A DNA stretch of 64,000 nucleotides. It comes from Prinia subflava. Its lineage: Eukaryota; Chordata; Aves; Passeriformes; Cisticolidae. Both the position numbers and the translations under genes were made by a program. The first letter of the stretch is position 1. Every line of letters begins with the position of its first letter. Location: NCBI RefSeq assembly GCF_021018805.1, contig NC_086247.1, forward strand, positions 137,247,602 through 137,311,601, read 5' to 3'. Shown in pieces: positions 12,006 through 23,160 of this stretch. Below the pieces are notes generated by a model that was not told where the DNA came from, made no database searches, and saw only the letters and a program-made list of their open reading frames with translations.

Positions 12006-13513
12006 GAGTTGGACTCTCATACTCTGCTTCTGTACAGAAGTCTCCAGCTGCTATCTCATTGCATGGACCAGTCATACTGGGGAAGGCTGATGCTGTCCTG
12101 AAGGAGTCTGTAACACTGTTGTTTGAAATGGGTGTGAGAGGGAGAACAGTTTACAGGGCTGAACTATTTTCATGCAAATAGAGGACCACTTTCTCAGCAT
12201 TGCACTTCATGTCCTGTCATATGTAACAACAGTTTTGTTATCCTCAGTGTACCAGATAAAACCTCTGGGAGCTGGAGATGGAAACGGAGGTCTATGAAGC
12301 TGCCACCAACAAAAATATTTTTTTCCCCTAAGCTGCAGCACTGATTATGAAATGGCACCAGAAGCCTTGATGGGCACAGCAGTGCCCTGTCTCTAATGCC
12401 AAATTGTTGAGTCAGCTCCTGCCGTGTTTCAGCAGGGCTATTGAGGGCTCTCTTGATTCATTCTCAGTCCCTGGATGGAGATACCAGAGCTCCTGGTGGG
12501 CAGTTTGGGGTGAGTCACTGGGCATCATGTGCATGTTCAGCATTAGGGAAATATGTAGAAGGTTCCCTCAAAGATGATTAATAATGGAGTGGAGTTTATG
12601 TAGAAAAGGTCTGCATACTGGTTCACAAAAAAACTGCTGTAGAGGTGCCTATACCAGGAAAAATGGGTAGGCATCCTCCTGTGTGACTGGGATGCCTAAA
12701 AGCCTTTACCTGCCTCACTGTCTGTTACAAGTGTTCTTTCAGATGGGATGAATCACTTCCCTGGAATTGCCTGTTCCTCTTCACTGACTCTAAAGAGAGT
12801 TATTTGTCTTCATTTGGCCAGCTAAATACAACCCCAGGCAACCAATGGGGAAGAAAAAAGAGCTTTTTCCTCTATAAGGAATAGGGTCTGAGTTCCTCAT
12901 TGACTCTCAGTACAGGAGGTAGAAGAGATTTAGGGTCAGTCTCTGCACACTCTGTAACAGTGGAGGGAAGCAGATGCCTCCAGGGTAATCCTGATTTATG
13001 GGAAGCACTGGCCTGGCAGTGCCCAACTCTCTGGGATCCACACACACAGCACCAGATGCTGCTGCTCCACAGGCAGCTCACACCTCTGCCCCAACACAGC
13101 TGCCACCAGTCCAGCCGAGGTGAGTTGAAATAATTCCCTGGAAATAAAACAAGTGGAAGGAATGAAAACCCCAAACAACTGAAATCTCTTGTGGCAGCTC
13201 CACCACAATCTACATCTACCACAGGAGAAAGCAATCCTTTATGGAAGAGATGCCTCTTGGAGTACCATAAAAGGAATCATAAACACAGTCTTTATAAAAA
13301 TAGTCATCAAAAAAGTGAGTGAGAGCCAGGAAGCCGCTGTAATTTCAGTCCTTGGGCAGAAAAGTTGTGGGAAAGAGAATATAAATACATGTATATATTT
13401 ACGTACTAAACATTATCTGTAAAAAGATCACAGTAAGATTTTTGTCTTTTATGAAACAACAGTGACATCCAGTGGTACTGTAGGTATAGCCAAGGAGAGG
13501 TAAAGCTTCTCAC
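12006..13513. other. Noncoding stretch between LTR and candidate exon
   Basis: Mixed-composition DNA with no recognised repeat. The plus strand has one strong donor-like word, GAG followed by GTGAGT near 13119-13126, after an open stretch from about 12900, but no convincing acceptor lies upstream. The overlapping minus-strand frame (12872-13234) also has no recognisable domain. Confidence 0.4.
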
Positions 13514-13616
13514 CCGGGGACAGGCTCGCCGTGCCCTGCCCCTCGTGGGGGGCTGGCAGCACACAGGCACCTCCAGCTGCCCACAGCCCTGAGCAGCTCC
13601 TCCGTAAGGGATGAAC
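13514..13616 (-). other. Candidate internal exon on the minus strand (103 bp)
   Basis: On the minus strand a long pyrimidine tract ending in TTTACAG (AG at 13618-13617) is followed by 103 bases of about 70% GC and then CCGG with a GTGAGA donor (GT at 13513-13512). The block stands out from AT-rich flanks and keeps several CpG sites. All three minus-strand frames are open up to the donor, so the reading frame cannot be chosen. The upstream partner would be the donor in the CpG island at 14231. It could equally be a noncoding-RNA exon or chance. I recognise no protein. Confidence 0.3.
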
Positions 13617-13707
13617 CTGTAAAGGAAAAGAGAGAAAAGGTGTTTTTCAGGGCATAGAGTGAGGAAACACATGCATTTCAAAGGCTTTGTAACAGCACAC
13701 ACAGGCT

Positions 13708-13724
13708 AAAAAAAAAAAAAAAAA
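13708..13724. repeat. Poly-A run of 17 bases
   Basis: A homopolymer of 17 A just upstream, on the minus strand, of the candidate exon's pyrimidine tract. No retroposed body is recognised beside it. Confidence 0.9.
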
Positions 13725-14214
13725 GCAGACAGTTTTCAGAAAAACAACAACTTCACGTCAATTAAAGTCCACTTCCATGTAAACAAATGCATCCTGTAAA
13801 AAACCGACTCCCAGGCACTTAATTTCACTTACTTTAAGACATAATTAAAATTGCCTTTTTCCTTTCTTTAATTTCCTTCCCATTTTCTGTCGTGTGTACT
13901 GATTTATAACCATCTTTGAAATATTTTCCTTGGGCTTTCTCTCTAATCTCTTCCAATTTCCCCTTATTTTTCTACCATTTAGATTTGGATTGGCTCAATT
14001 AAATTTCCTTTTCTTCTTCTGACTGGTTCTCTTGAAGAAGCTCTCAGGGAGCTTCTTTCTGCTCTCATTTTGGCTAGCTTGCTTATCGCTTTCCATCGAT
14101 TTTCCCGCAGGATTTAATTTTAATCCAATTTACCGTGTCAGTAATCTGGGTGGTTTCTTTTAGTTAGCTTTGGATTCCAGCTGATTTCCTGTCCCCTGCC
14201 AGCTGTCCCAGTTG
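13725..14214. other. AT-rich stretch, possible intron on the minus strand
   Basis: T- and C-rich on the plus strand, with no repeat or open frame of note. If the two minus-strand splice signals at 14231 and 13616 are used, all of this lies inside a 614-bp intron. Confidence 0.35.
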
Positions 14215-14570
14215 GAATCACTGTACTCACCCTGCCTCGGCTGGCTGCAGCTGGGGCTCGCTGGCTCCCGCCGCAGCCCGGCAGCGGAGGGCAGGACTGG
14301 AGGGCGATCGGGGGGCGGGAGGCAGGGCCTCGCAGGCAGCACCCTCCCCTCCCCGGGCTGCAGTTCTCTGCTCGTGTCCGGCGTGCCAAGCTTTCCTCTG
14401 TGCCAGCACCGCCGGCAGCCTCGGAGCCGGGTCCCGCCGGTGCACAGAGACACCCGAGGGACATCGCATCAGCTTCCCGCGGACACTGACGGAGCCAGGC
14501 TCTGTCTGCACGGCTCTGCCGCTCCTCCGGTGTGTCGGGGAAGAGTTTTTTGCCGGGGCACAGCCAAAGA
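14215..14570 (-). promoter_or_regulatory. CpG island 4 with a strong minus-strand splice donor
   Basis: This is a sharp GC- and CpG-rich block between AT-rich flanks. At its lower-coordinate edge the minus strand reads CAGG followed by GTGAGTAC, a near-consensus splice donor with the last exon base at 14231. That is the arrangement expected for a first exon in a CpG island, transcribed toward lower coordinates. Several minus-strand ATG codons lie upstream, and at least two frames stay open to the donor. One frame opening near 14461 reaches the donor in phase 0 and stays open through 13616-13514. No protein family is recognised, so a noncoding first exon is equally likely. Confidence 0.45.
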
Positions 14571-16894
14571 GCCAGTAACGAGTGTCGTGAAGCCAATACT
14601 CAGTAACAAAAGCATTTGAAATCCTCCTCCTCATCCCTGAATGCATGTTCGTTTTTCCCAGAGTAAAATGGTCAAAATCTGTTTGTCAGGCATGAAGCTA
14701 ACAGTGAGCTGTGAATGCTCTTCTTTCCAGAGTAACTCCAGGAAATACTTGTAGCCGTATGCTCCTCTCACTTAGATTTCTTTCTTTTTCTTCTGTCTTA
14801 TTTTCTTTTCTTGCAAAATTCGCCCATCCAATTCTTTCTTTGAAATGTAAATGAAGAAACTGTTTCATCAGATCTATATGGAAAATCATAAATGCTCTTA
14901 TCTCTAACAGCCTAACCACACATTTAGGAAAAAAAAAAAAAACCCACACTATAATATGAGCAATTTTCTTTCTCAGAAGTGTATTTCTTCAAAATATTTA
15001 ATTAAAGATAGAAAAATAATCTCTCCAGCTATTTTCTAATAGATCTGTCTTGGCTTTCTTCTGTAGAAATATTAGGAAAAATCTTAGAAAGGAATTAAAA
15101 AGTAGTTATGCTTGTAAGCAAAGCTGCAGTTTTTAGTGCAGCTTACATTGAATATCACCACCAAAAACCTCAGCTGAATCTATTAGAAAACATAATGTGC
15201 TCTTTCCCTGCCATACACCCATCTTTTGTCCAGTTGCCAACTGGCTTAATCTTTCATCAGCAAATAATTTTCACTTAATGAGAATTTATTTTCAAGTGCC
15301 TTTTCCCTCAGGAACACACATTTCCCCTTCATCCAGCACGAGTCTTCCTATGCAGATTGCAGTGGTTATTGGAGCATGATGAGCCTTATTACAGGTATTG
15401 ATTTGTCTCAGGCTGCTGCCTGGACAGCTATTTGCACTGAACACCACACCATCACGCACAAGCATCTGCCCTCATTTGTCAGTGGCTGCTTGTGTTCCTC
15501 GTGGGGCACAGGCAGGCTCACCCTGGTCAGCCCCACTGATCCCCTGCAGCCTCGCTGCTCTGGACCTTGTGAGGATGCTGAGCAAAGGCAAGGTGGAGGC
15601 TGTAATGGGCTGTCACAGACTGTCCAGGGATATTTTAAACCCTGGATATATCAGACCCAGATTTGACTGATGGGAGCTTGCTTTCAGCTGTTCAGTCTCT
15701 CAGTGACTTTTGAAGTAGCTCTGTGCTGCTCCTCACAATGACTCCTCTGGGTTTCCACTTCTCAGAGCCAGGAGAGCACTGCAGGAGGAAACTGGAGAGA
15801 GATAAGAGGATAGCAAGGGTAGCACCTTGCTGTAAACATGGTCAGGGTGAAAGTCATATCTTCTTATAAATATCTTCAAGGTGTCCTGTAATGTTCTTAT
15901 CACGACATGGGCCCACTTCTTGCTATAATCCATACACTTGCTTAGCTTTTATCAAGTGACAAGTCCCAGCAGTATCTAATAATATTCAAAAACACTTAAA
16001 GGAAGTTGCATGAGCAATATCCTAATATTGTTCTGCACCTCTGCATTGATACTTTCTGTGGTGTATATTAAACATGTAAATACCTGTTCTCAAGCTATGC
16101 CTCACTTTTGAGAAAACTGCTGCCATAACACACTGAGCTGTGTGCAGTTCTGGGCACAACTTTCTGAGAAGCAATTTGCAAACAAAAAGAAATTAATTTC
16201 CTTTGGAAAAAAATCTGAGAGAGATGAATCCCGTTTCTTAACTGTCTCTAACATCACACTGGGTCTGGTATTCATGTACCTGGAGGTCTTTACTGAAGTG
16301 CTGTTCAGTACATCTGTTCCATGTTTATACCTTTATTTTTTAAGGCTCACAGTGTTATTTACAGTCTCCATCTTTCTTCTTTTAAAGGGGAAAAATGAGC
16401 ACTGTTGTCTTGTTTGGTAAAAGATGAAAGTAGTCTTGCTCTAGAACAATTTTAAAATCATGAGGCGGTTTCTCTTTAACAAGGTGTGTTACAGCTGTGC
16501 TTTATCCCCTGCTCACCTCTGCTGGACCTCTGGTCTCAGCCTCCCAGACTCTGTGGTCCCAGAATGAAGGAGAAGCATGCTAGGCTGGGAGCAGGGCCTC
16601 AGCTGCCTCCTCTGCAGCCCTCTTGGGGACCACCATGGTCCCTCAGTCCTCCCTAAGCTGTCAGTGCAGGGAGTGAGGCTCTCACATGGGGTGGGATAGG
16701 TCTTCACCTATAGCACCTTTCTCCATGGGATACAGAAGCTGGGAGAGACAACAATCCCTGCCCTAAATTCTGGGGACACAGAATTGAAGAATTACAGCAG
16801 CCAAATTAAACTCCTAAAGTGAGGATAGATCTACCTCACACATACCTTAGAAACACAGAGCTGCAAGATCCCCTTCCCTTCTCTGCTGTGACCA
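14571..16894. other. Noncoding single-copy DNA
   Basis: AT-rich DNA with an A-run near 14929-14942 and moderately GC-rich patches at 15400-15620 and 16510-16700 that are poor in CpG. Short open frames on both strands show no domain. Nothing is recognised as an RNA gene or repeat. Confidence 0.45.
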
Positions 16895-17110
16895 ATTTAT
16901 CGAGTTACGGCATTAGGCATAATTAGTCTTACTGCTGCTTTTGCAATCAAGTTAAAAATAGCAGCTTCTGTCTTTTTGTTTGTTTATTATCAACGAAACT
17001 ATCCAGGGGTCTGAAAGTAAACGCAAATTAAGAAATAATTGCAGAGGTTTATAGTTCAAGTCAGGCAATCTCCTTAGGGATTTGGGGGCTGTTTAAAAGA
17101 TACCTGTTTT
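16895..17110. promoter_or_regulatory. Candidate conserved noncoding element A
   Basis: Unique DNA with rare CpG sites retained in AT-rich context (ATCGAGTTACGG at about 16899-16910, AACGAAAC near 16993, AAACGCAAATTAAG near 17019) and clustered homeodomain-type words such as GGCATAATTAG. This texture is typical of vertebrate developmental enhancers, but conservation is not testable here. Confidence 0.25.
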
Positions 17111-18879
17111 CAGTCACCACCAGACCCTGATCCCACCAGCACTTGTATGCACACTGTCAGTAGCTTACATTTTCAGAAATGAATAATGCTCACTGAAGTT
17201 TAATATGAAGGATTTTCTATCTGCCTGCACACACCTGCTATGGTGCCTGAAATCAGACCTCAAAAATGCAGACATGCGAGGCCACTGGCTGCTTGGTAAA
17301 TACAGGGCAAAGTGTGTCTATTGTTTTCAGATCATTGGCACACACATTTAGCTCCTTGTACTTCATGGACAGTTTGCAAAGTAGTGTAATGGAACCATGA
17401 GTAAATCTGAGATGCAGAAGTAGGTATCTGGGTGTTCAACCTGAGTAAAGGAGGGGTTTTCAAAGAAATTTTCAATTTTAACTGACCTCATTTATATGCA
17501 CGCTCCCTTAAAAATCTTACCTCGAAGGGAAATTATCTGGAGAGAGACTATCCTGCACTGGCACAGAAACAAAAGGAGTGATTTCATGATGCTTGAAATG
17601 ACAGTGGCTCTTCCAGTGGAACTCGCTGGGAGCGAAGCTGGTGTTTGCTGGTTCCCCCTCAGTGCAGCTCACACGGGCATGCAGCTCTGTTACCATAGCA
17701 CCAGGCTCTCCTGCAGCACGTTTTCCATCAAGTGCTGGTTAAGATCTTTTCTTAAATCCAAGAATCCAGAGCAAGTGACATGTTAATGTCTTCAAAAGAA
17801 AGTATGTACTCTGATATTATTATATTGTAATAAAGATGCTGAATCTGCAAGTTTCCCTTTGATTTTTCTGTCTCCTCTCTCTCAAGATTTTGAATTACCT
17901 TCCATCAATATAGTACAATTTCCACTAGCTGGAGTGGAAATTTGCCATGAACAATGGAAAATGGATAAGAGAATAAATATAGGTGCTCCATCTTAGCACG
18001 GCACTCTGGATTTGTTTCTTATCATGGCATGTATTATAGATACTGAACAAACTGATGGATAGTAGGAGCAAATCCCTATCCAGTCTTAGTTCAAAACTGA
18101 ATTCATCAGATAAAGTAGCAAAGGAATGGCAACGTGGCAGTAATGCCTCCTTATATTTTCAGACTATGGCCTGGATTTAGGAGCTTCAGGTATTGTTGTG
18201 CATTGTGAAAAATAGAAGCCTGATCACTCCAGATCCCTCAGTCCTGAGTGAAGAAATAGTCACCTTCAGAGCGCTTCTGATCCCATTGCACCAAGAGATA
18301 GCCCAGGATGTTGATGGCCAGTCAGGTACAATTAAATAGGAAAATGTCAGCCCCATGTTCACTGTTTTTAAGTAGGAAGAGATTTTTAAAAGTGTTCAGT
18401 TTGTATCTCTAAATCCAGGAAGAAGTTAATAATTTACAAATATTTAAAAGCATATTCTTTTAGTTCCACCAAAAAGGTTTTTGACTCAGTCTATACATTT
18501 TTATTGGATTCTCTGCTCTCATGAATCAGTTTGTTCTCAATAAGTGTCAGGAAGGTGTATCACTGCTGTCTTCCCATAAATTTAGTACCTTTTAATCAAA
18601 GAAGGAAGCTTTGTATTGTAGCAGGCAGCTTATAAAGTGGCTTTTACCAAGCTGAGCCACTTATTTGTAAGCCTCTCTATTAGGGAGCTACAGATAAGCC
18701 ATCTGAGAGCTGAGCAAAGTCTGATGGCTGGAGACCTGGGGCTGTTTCCAGCCATGCTGATGCAGATTTGGAGCAACTGCCCGGGAGTTAATAGCTGGAT
18801 GGATAAAAGCTGTAAAGTCCTCCAGCCACATGCTCATCCCCCTCAATGTGCAGGTGTTTCTTCTCCAGAGCTTCCTGTT
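17111..18879. other. Noncoding single-copy DNA
   Basis: No repeat or gene is recognised. A 96-codon open frame at 17496-17786 is followed by AATAAA near 17829 in an AT-rich stretch, but there is no acceptor or domain to support a terminal exon. An X-box-like word GTTACCATAGCA lies near 17690. Confidence 0.4.
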
Positions 18880-19165
18880 GTTATGAAATTAAACATTTTG
18901 TTCAGAGGGAAACAGGAACACCACTTTGTTTTTCAGCATCCTTTTAATCTTGCTGCAGGATTAAAATGCTTTTTGGTTTAATGCTAATCATATGCCCCCT
19001 GATTTCAGAGTGGCCTGGAGTTCCTCTAAATGGTTTGTGTGGCGTGACGAGGCTGCCTCTGAGAGGATTAGAGAATTGTGAATGTCATTTGAGGTCAAAA
19101 AGGCCTCCCATTCATTTTCAAAATAATAAAACTTATTTTCTCAAAAAACCAGTCTCCATGTAAAT
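18880..19165. promoter_or_regulatory. Candidate conserved noncoding element B
   Basis: Unique, repeat-free AT-rich block with clustered homeodomain-type words (TTTAATGCTAATCATATG near 18977) and an isolated CpG pair in GTGGCGTGACGAGG near 19039. Open frames across it end within it in two frames. An enhancer is plausible but unproven. Confidence 0.25.
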
Positions 19166-19167
19166 AC

Positions 19168-19194
19168 ATTAATAATATTAATAATATTAATAAT
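19168..19194. repeat. Minisatellite-like (TTAATAATA)n, three units
   Basis: A 9-base AT-only unit is repeated three times without error. It is simple sequence. Confidence 0.9.
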
Positions 19195-22100
19195 GAAAGG
19201 ATATATTTTGTCCACTTCAGAGGTCTTGCTGGTAAGGGAAGCATCCCACATGTGATCAGCAGTGATTACTGTGTGCTCTCACTGCCAGAGGGGATGCCCT
19301 GAGGTACCCCCAGCCTTTGTTCCTGGGTGATAATCCCCTTTGGCACCCTGGTGTCACCAGCAGGGCATATCCCAGGCATGGGGCTGGCTTCTTAGGAGAC
19401 TTCTCCTTTCACCAAATTGGGTATTTCTTTCACCTATTCCTATTTCCTCTAACTTGTTGTCCCCCTCAGGCAAGGCCACTTGAAAACTTGGGTTCAGGGT
19501 TGTGCAAACATGGATTAAAATCTCCTTAAGGACCAAAACATCTGTCTGCAGATCTACTGCACATTTTGAAAAGAACTATTTTGCTTACATAGCCTGCTAA
19601 TTTCTTAGATACAGACATGAAAGATAGACTAAATCACCTTGGAGAATGAAATTATGTTCTTATAAATTAGCCCTTGTCACTTTTCAAGTTGATAAATTTT
19701 GCGAAAATTTGCAATAACTATTCTTAACCTCTGTTACATTTAATTTTATTTCATGCAATATAGCATGATGCAAGATATTTGAAGATTTGGAGTCTTTGTC
19801 AGCAGAATTGATTGACAGCCTGAAGCAAAAATAACTCATTATAATGGGAAATATATAGAATAGATTAATTTCTTTTTTGCATTCAAATTATTTTGGGGAG
19901 GGAATTTTCTATGCTAGGTTAAACTCATACTCCCTTTCCTCCCACCTCCTCTCACTTCTCCCACACATACTTAGGTGGTTCCTGCTGATATTTTTACTGC
20001 TTCTTTATTGCAATATATATATTTTCAAATATTTGAGTGTTTTAATTTGTCCCAAGAGCAAAGGATCAAACAGTGAAAATAATCTTACCTATCTCAGTGT
20101 GATCTGAACTGATCTCCATCTTAAAATAGGTATTCTTCTGAGGCGTATTAGCTTTATTTAAAAACATTTCATTAAGTTACTTGATTTGCAAATTAGTCAT
20201 TTAACATTCAAATCTAGTCTGTGGGAATATGTTACAAATAAGATTAGATTAAAACTCCTGACTTGGGAAAGACATGTATAGAGAAGGTGAAAAGGTAGTG
20301 ACTGTTTCTCACTAGCAGCAACTGAAGGACATTAAATGACATTTCCAGCAAGTCTCAAAAGATGAAGTAATTTGCTACAGAATCCATAATGAAACCGTGG
20401 AATCAGTTGCTGCCACAAAATGCCAAAGGTGGATATCCATGCAATGCTGGGCACTAGAGATACAGTAATGAGCTCACTTCAGCTTTTGTCCACCTCAGCC
20501 TGTTGGGTTTTACACTCTCAGGTTCCTGTTGTGTTTCTTACTGTACATCTAGAAAATAAATCTAGTTTCAGAATAATAGATAGTAAGTAAGCCCATGCTA
20601 ATCCATGGTTGTAGTGGGAATTCTTCCTGGAGATGCTGAAGGCATAACTCCCTCACTCCATGGGGGCAGGACACGTAAGGCTCAGGACAACCTCCTAGTC
20701 CCATCCTCATGGCCCCTTCAGCACGTGAAACAGATTCACCCTTTTGTTTCTCAGCCCTCTAAGGAGACTGATTACACTCAGATGGTAGATGGCTTTTTGA
20801 AAATAAGAAAACAGAAGTTGAATAGACATGCACCAACACTCTGGCGGGGAAAAATGTTTCCTTTCTGTGCCAGTCCTTCATTGTCCTAGCAGGTAAATGC
20901 ACTGCCTGCCAAGGAGATCTACACTTTGCACGTAGACAGAAATACAGAAATCTTCACCACTGGGTTCCAGGGAAGGCAACCCAGACTTGAAAAATCTAAT
21001 CATGGTCAGACCTTAGATTCATGTCTTTCCATTCCTTTCAAAAAGAAAGAATACATCTGTGTTTCTTGGAAAGTTGTGCAGTGTTTTGCATCATCCACAG
21101 TCTCAAAGAAGCCCAAACCCTGGCAAGGGGAGCGTTGCACAGCCCCAGGATGTGGCTCAGCAGAGAAGCCCAGCCCAAGGCTGCTCCTCCCTGAGCTCTC
21201 TGCTCCAGTGCTCTGGGGGTACGAGCATTCTGATGCTACCAGACAACCCTTTCTGGAAAATCTTGGATGCAATAAAGTAACCACTGCCTATTCCTGGGGG
21301 TCAGCTATGAAAGGCAGGAAGCTCTATGCCCTCTTTTTCTTTTGCAAACTGTGCACCCGTGGATTAGCTAAGCTGCAGTCATGACCTGAACTCCATGGGC
21401 ATGAACTCCAACAGTCTGACCTGAGCTCATGGTCAAACTGGCCTCCTCCATGGTCCTGACTGAACTCCATGCTAGGTTAGCAAAGATAAATGGAATTTTC
21501 TTTAGTTCAAGGGAAATCATGTGGCTTGGTAGCCTGTTTTAAGAGAAAGAAAAATTTGATCTCATTGATTCCTTGTGCCCCAATGACTTAAAAATATCAG
21601 ACTTTCCAGGTGGGTCCCACTTTCTTAGGAGTCAGAGTGTGCTGTGATTCTCTCCTCCCTCCTAATTACAGCAGAGCTTAAAATATTGATACTGATGGCT
21701 TTCTATATGTATAACTTATTTGTGTGATTTTTTGCAAGGTTAGAAGAGTATTTGACAGCTCACAGGGGGAAGTACCTCTGTCATTCTGTGGCTGCCCATG
21801 TTGCCAGCAACCATTTGCTCACCAAACAGACAGGATTGCCTCTTGTAGAAAAGAAAGTCAGACAGTGCAGCGTAGAAAGAAGCTCCACAGCATTTCCCCA
21901 GCACTTGGCCTTTAGGACTCCCTGAGTGATCAGTACATATCCATTTGTTTAACACTGGGGAAGATACAATCCTCCTTTATGGTCACCCTAATGCTGCTTT
22001 TCTAGGCTGATGCATTATGTCAAAGTCAGGCAGCTTCACATGGCAGCACTTTGGCTCTTTCTGATAGAGTTTTTGTCTCCTCCATCTTGGCAGCTCAAAA

Positions 22101-22819
22101 AATCAGCTCCATTTAATTTGAAATAAAGACAATGGATGTCAACACTAAAAATTTCCAGTCTTTGAGAGGAGGAGAAGGAGTCAAGCAGCTGCCACGTGTA
22201 CAAGCCTTCTGTGAGGGCTTTTCTCAGACTCAGCAGGGAAAATGAGATTCGGGCAGACTGTGTAATCAGTGATTCTTTCCAGCTCCTGAAAAAGGGCAAA
22301 TAGACTTAAACATCCAAATTAAAAAATGCAGCTGAACGAGCTGTGAAATACAGTACCTACAAAACTGGTCTGGTTTGAGCTGTGCTCTTTGCAGAGAATG
22401 TGACTCCTGTGCATGAATAGCTGTGAGGAGAAAAGAAAGAAAATAGAAGAGAGCTGTGCAAAATAAATATTACTTTACTTCTTTACTTCTTTTAAGAGTA
22501 AGATATCTCTAGGCTCATCTAGAGCTCATCTCTGGAGCTTGTAATAGAGGGGTATTATTTTTTGTAAATGAAAATGTCAGATGTCCAATGTACAGGTTTG
22601 TGAGTTTAATAGAAATGGTTTCTGTTGTGATGATAAGCTTTATATTCTAGTCACGATGCATCAGCAGTTTATTCTGGAGTTCATTCTGAGGAGGTAATGA
22701 CTAGGAAAATGACAAAGAAAACTGTTACTGACCATTAGTGAGCAATCACTCTGTCATATTACCAAGATAATTTAGATAAATATGGGGTTTAGCTGTCTCC
22801 AAGGGAGACAGGATGCTGA
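19195..22819. other. Noncoding single-copy DNA
   Basis: No repeat family or gene is recognised. A plus-strand open frame of 152 codons at 20926-21384 has opposing minus-strand open frames and no domain. A degenerate local repeat of an ACTGAACTCCATG-like word lies at about 21378-21472. Confidence 0.4.
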
Positions 22820-23160
22820 TATCTTAGATAGTGCTGCTTTTTAAAGCTTTTCCATTTGATGAATATATATTTTCGCCTCAAAGACACGGACTAGTTTCCC
22901 ATATCTTCCTGATGGAAATAGTAATAGCTCATTTCAGTGCTGTCATCTTTGCTCAGTTGTGTAAAGCAGGAAACTACAGAGTTTTGCAGCAAATATGGAA
23001 AGCTCTGTTTGGAAACATAAGGTATTTAATAAATGAATGTAGAGTATACCATGTTTTTCTTCAATTGGCTTCTATTATTTTAGCAGCTGCTAATTATGCA
23101 GTGTTGATATTTAGAGAAAGAGTAACAGATTTATCTGTTCCATCTGGATAATCAGGCTTT
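22820..23160. promoter_or_regulatory. Candidate conserved noncoding element C
   Basis: AT-rich unique block containing the compact motif TTAGCAGCTGCTAATTATG near 23080. It joins a CAGCTG E-box to a TAATTA-type homeodomain site, a combination seen in neural and developmental enhancers. A 106-codon plus-strand frame spans it but has no recognisable domain. This is motif evidence only. Confidence 0.25.

Noticed and set aside
17820..17835. AATAAA after a 96-codon frame, as a possible gene 3' end
   Set aside because: AATAAA is frequent by chance in AT-rich DNA; there is no acceptor or recognisable protein upstream.
20926..21384. 152-codon open frame on the plus strand
   Set aside because: No domain, opposing minus-strand frame, no splice signals. 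Frames of this length are expected a few times in 64 kb.
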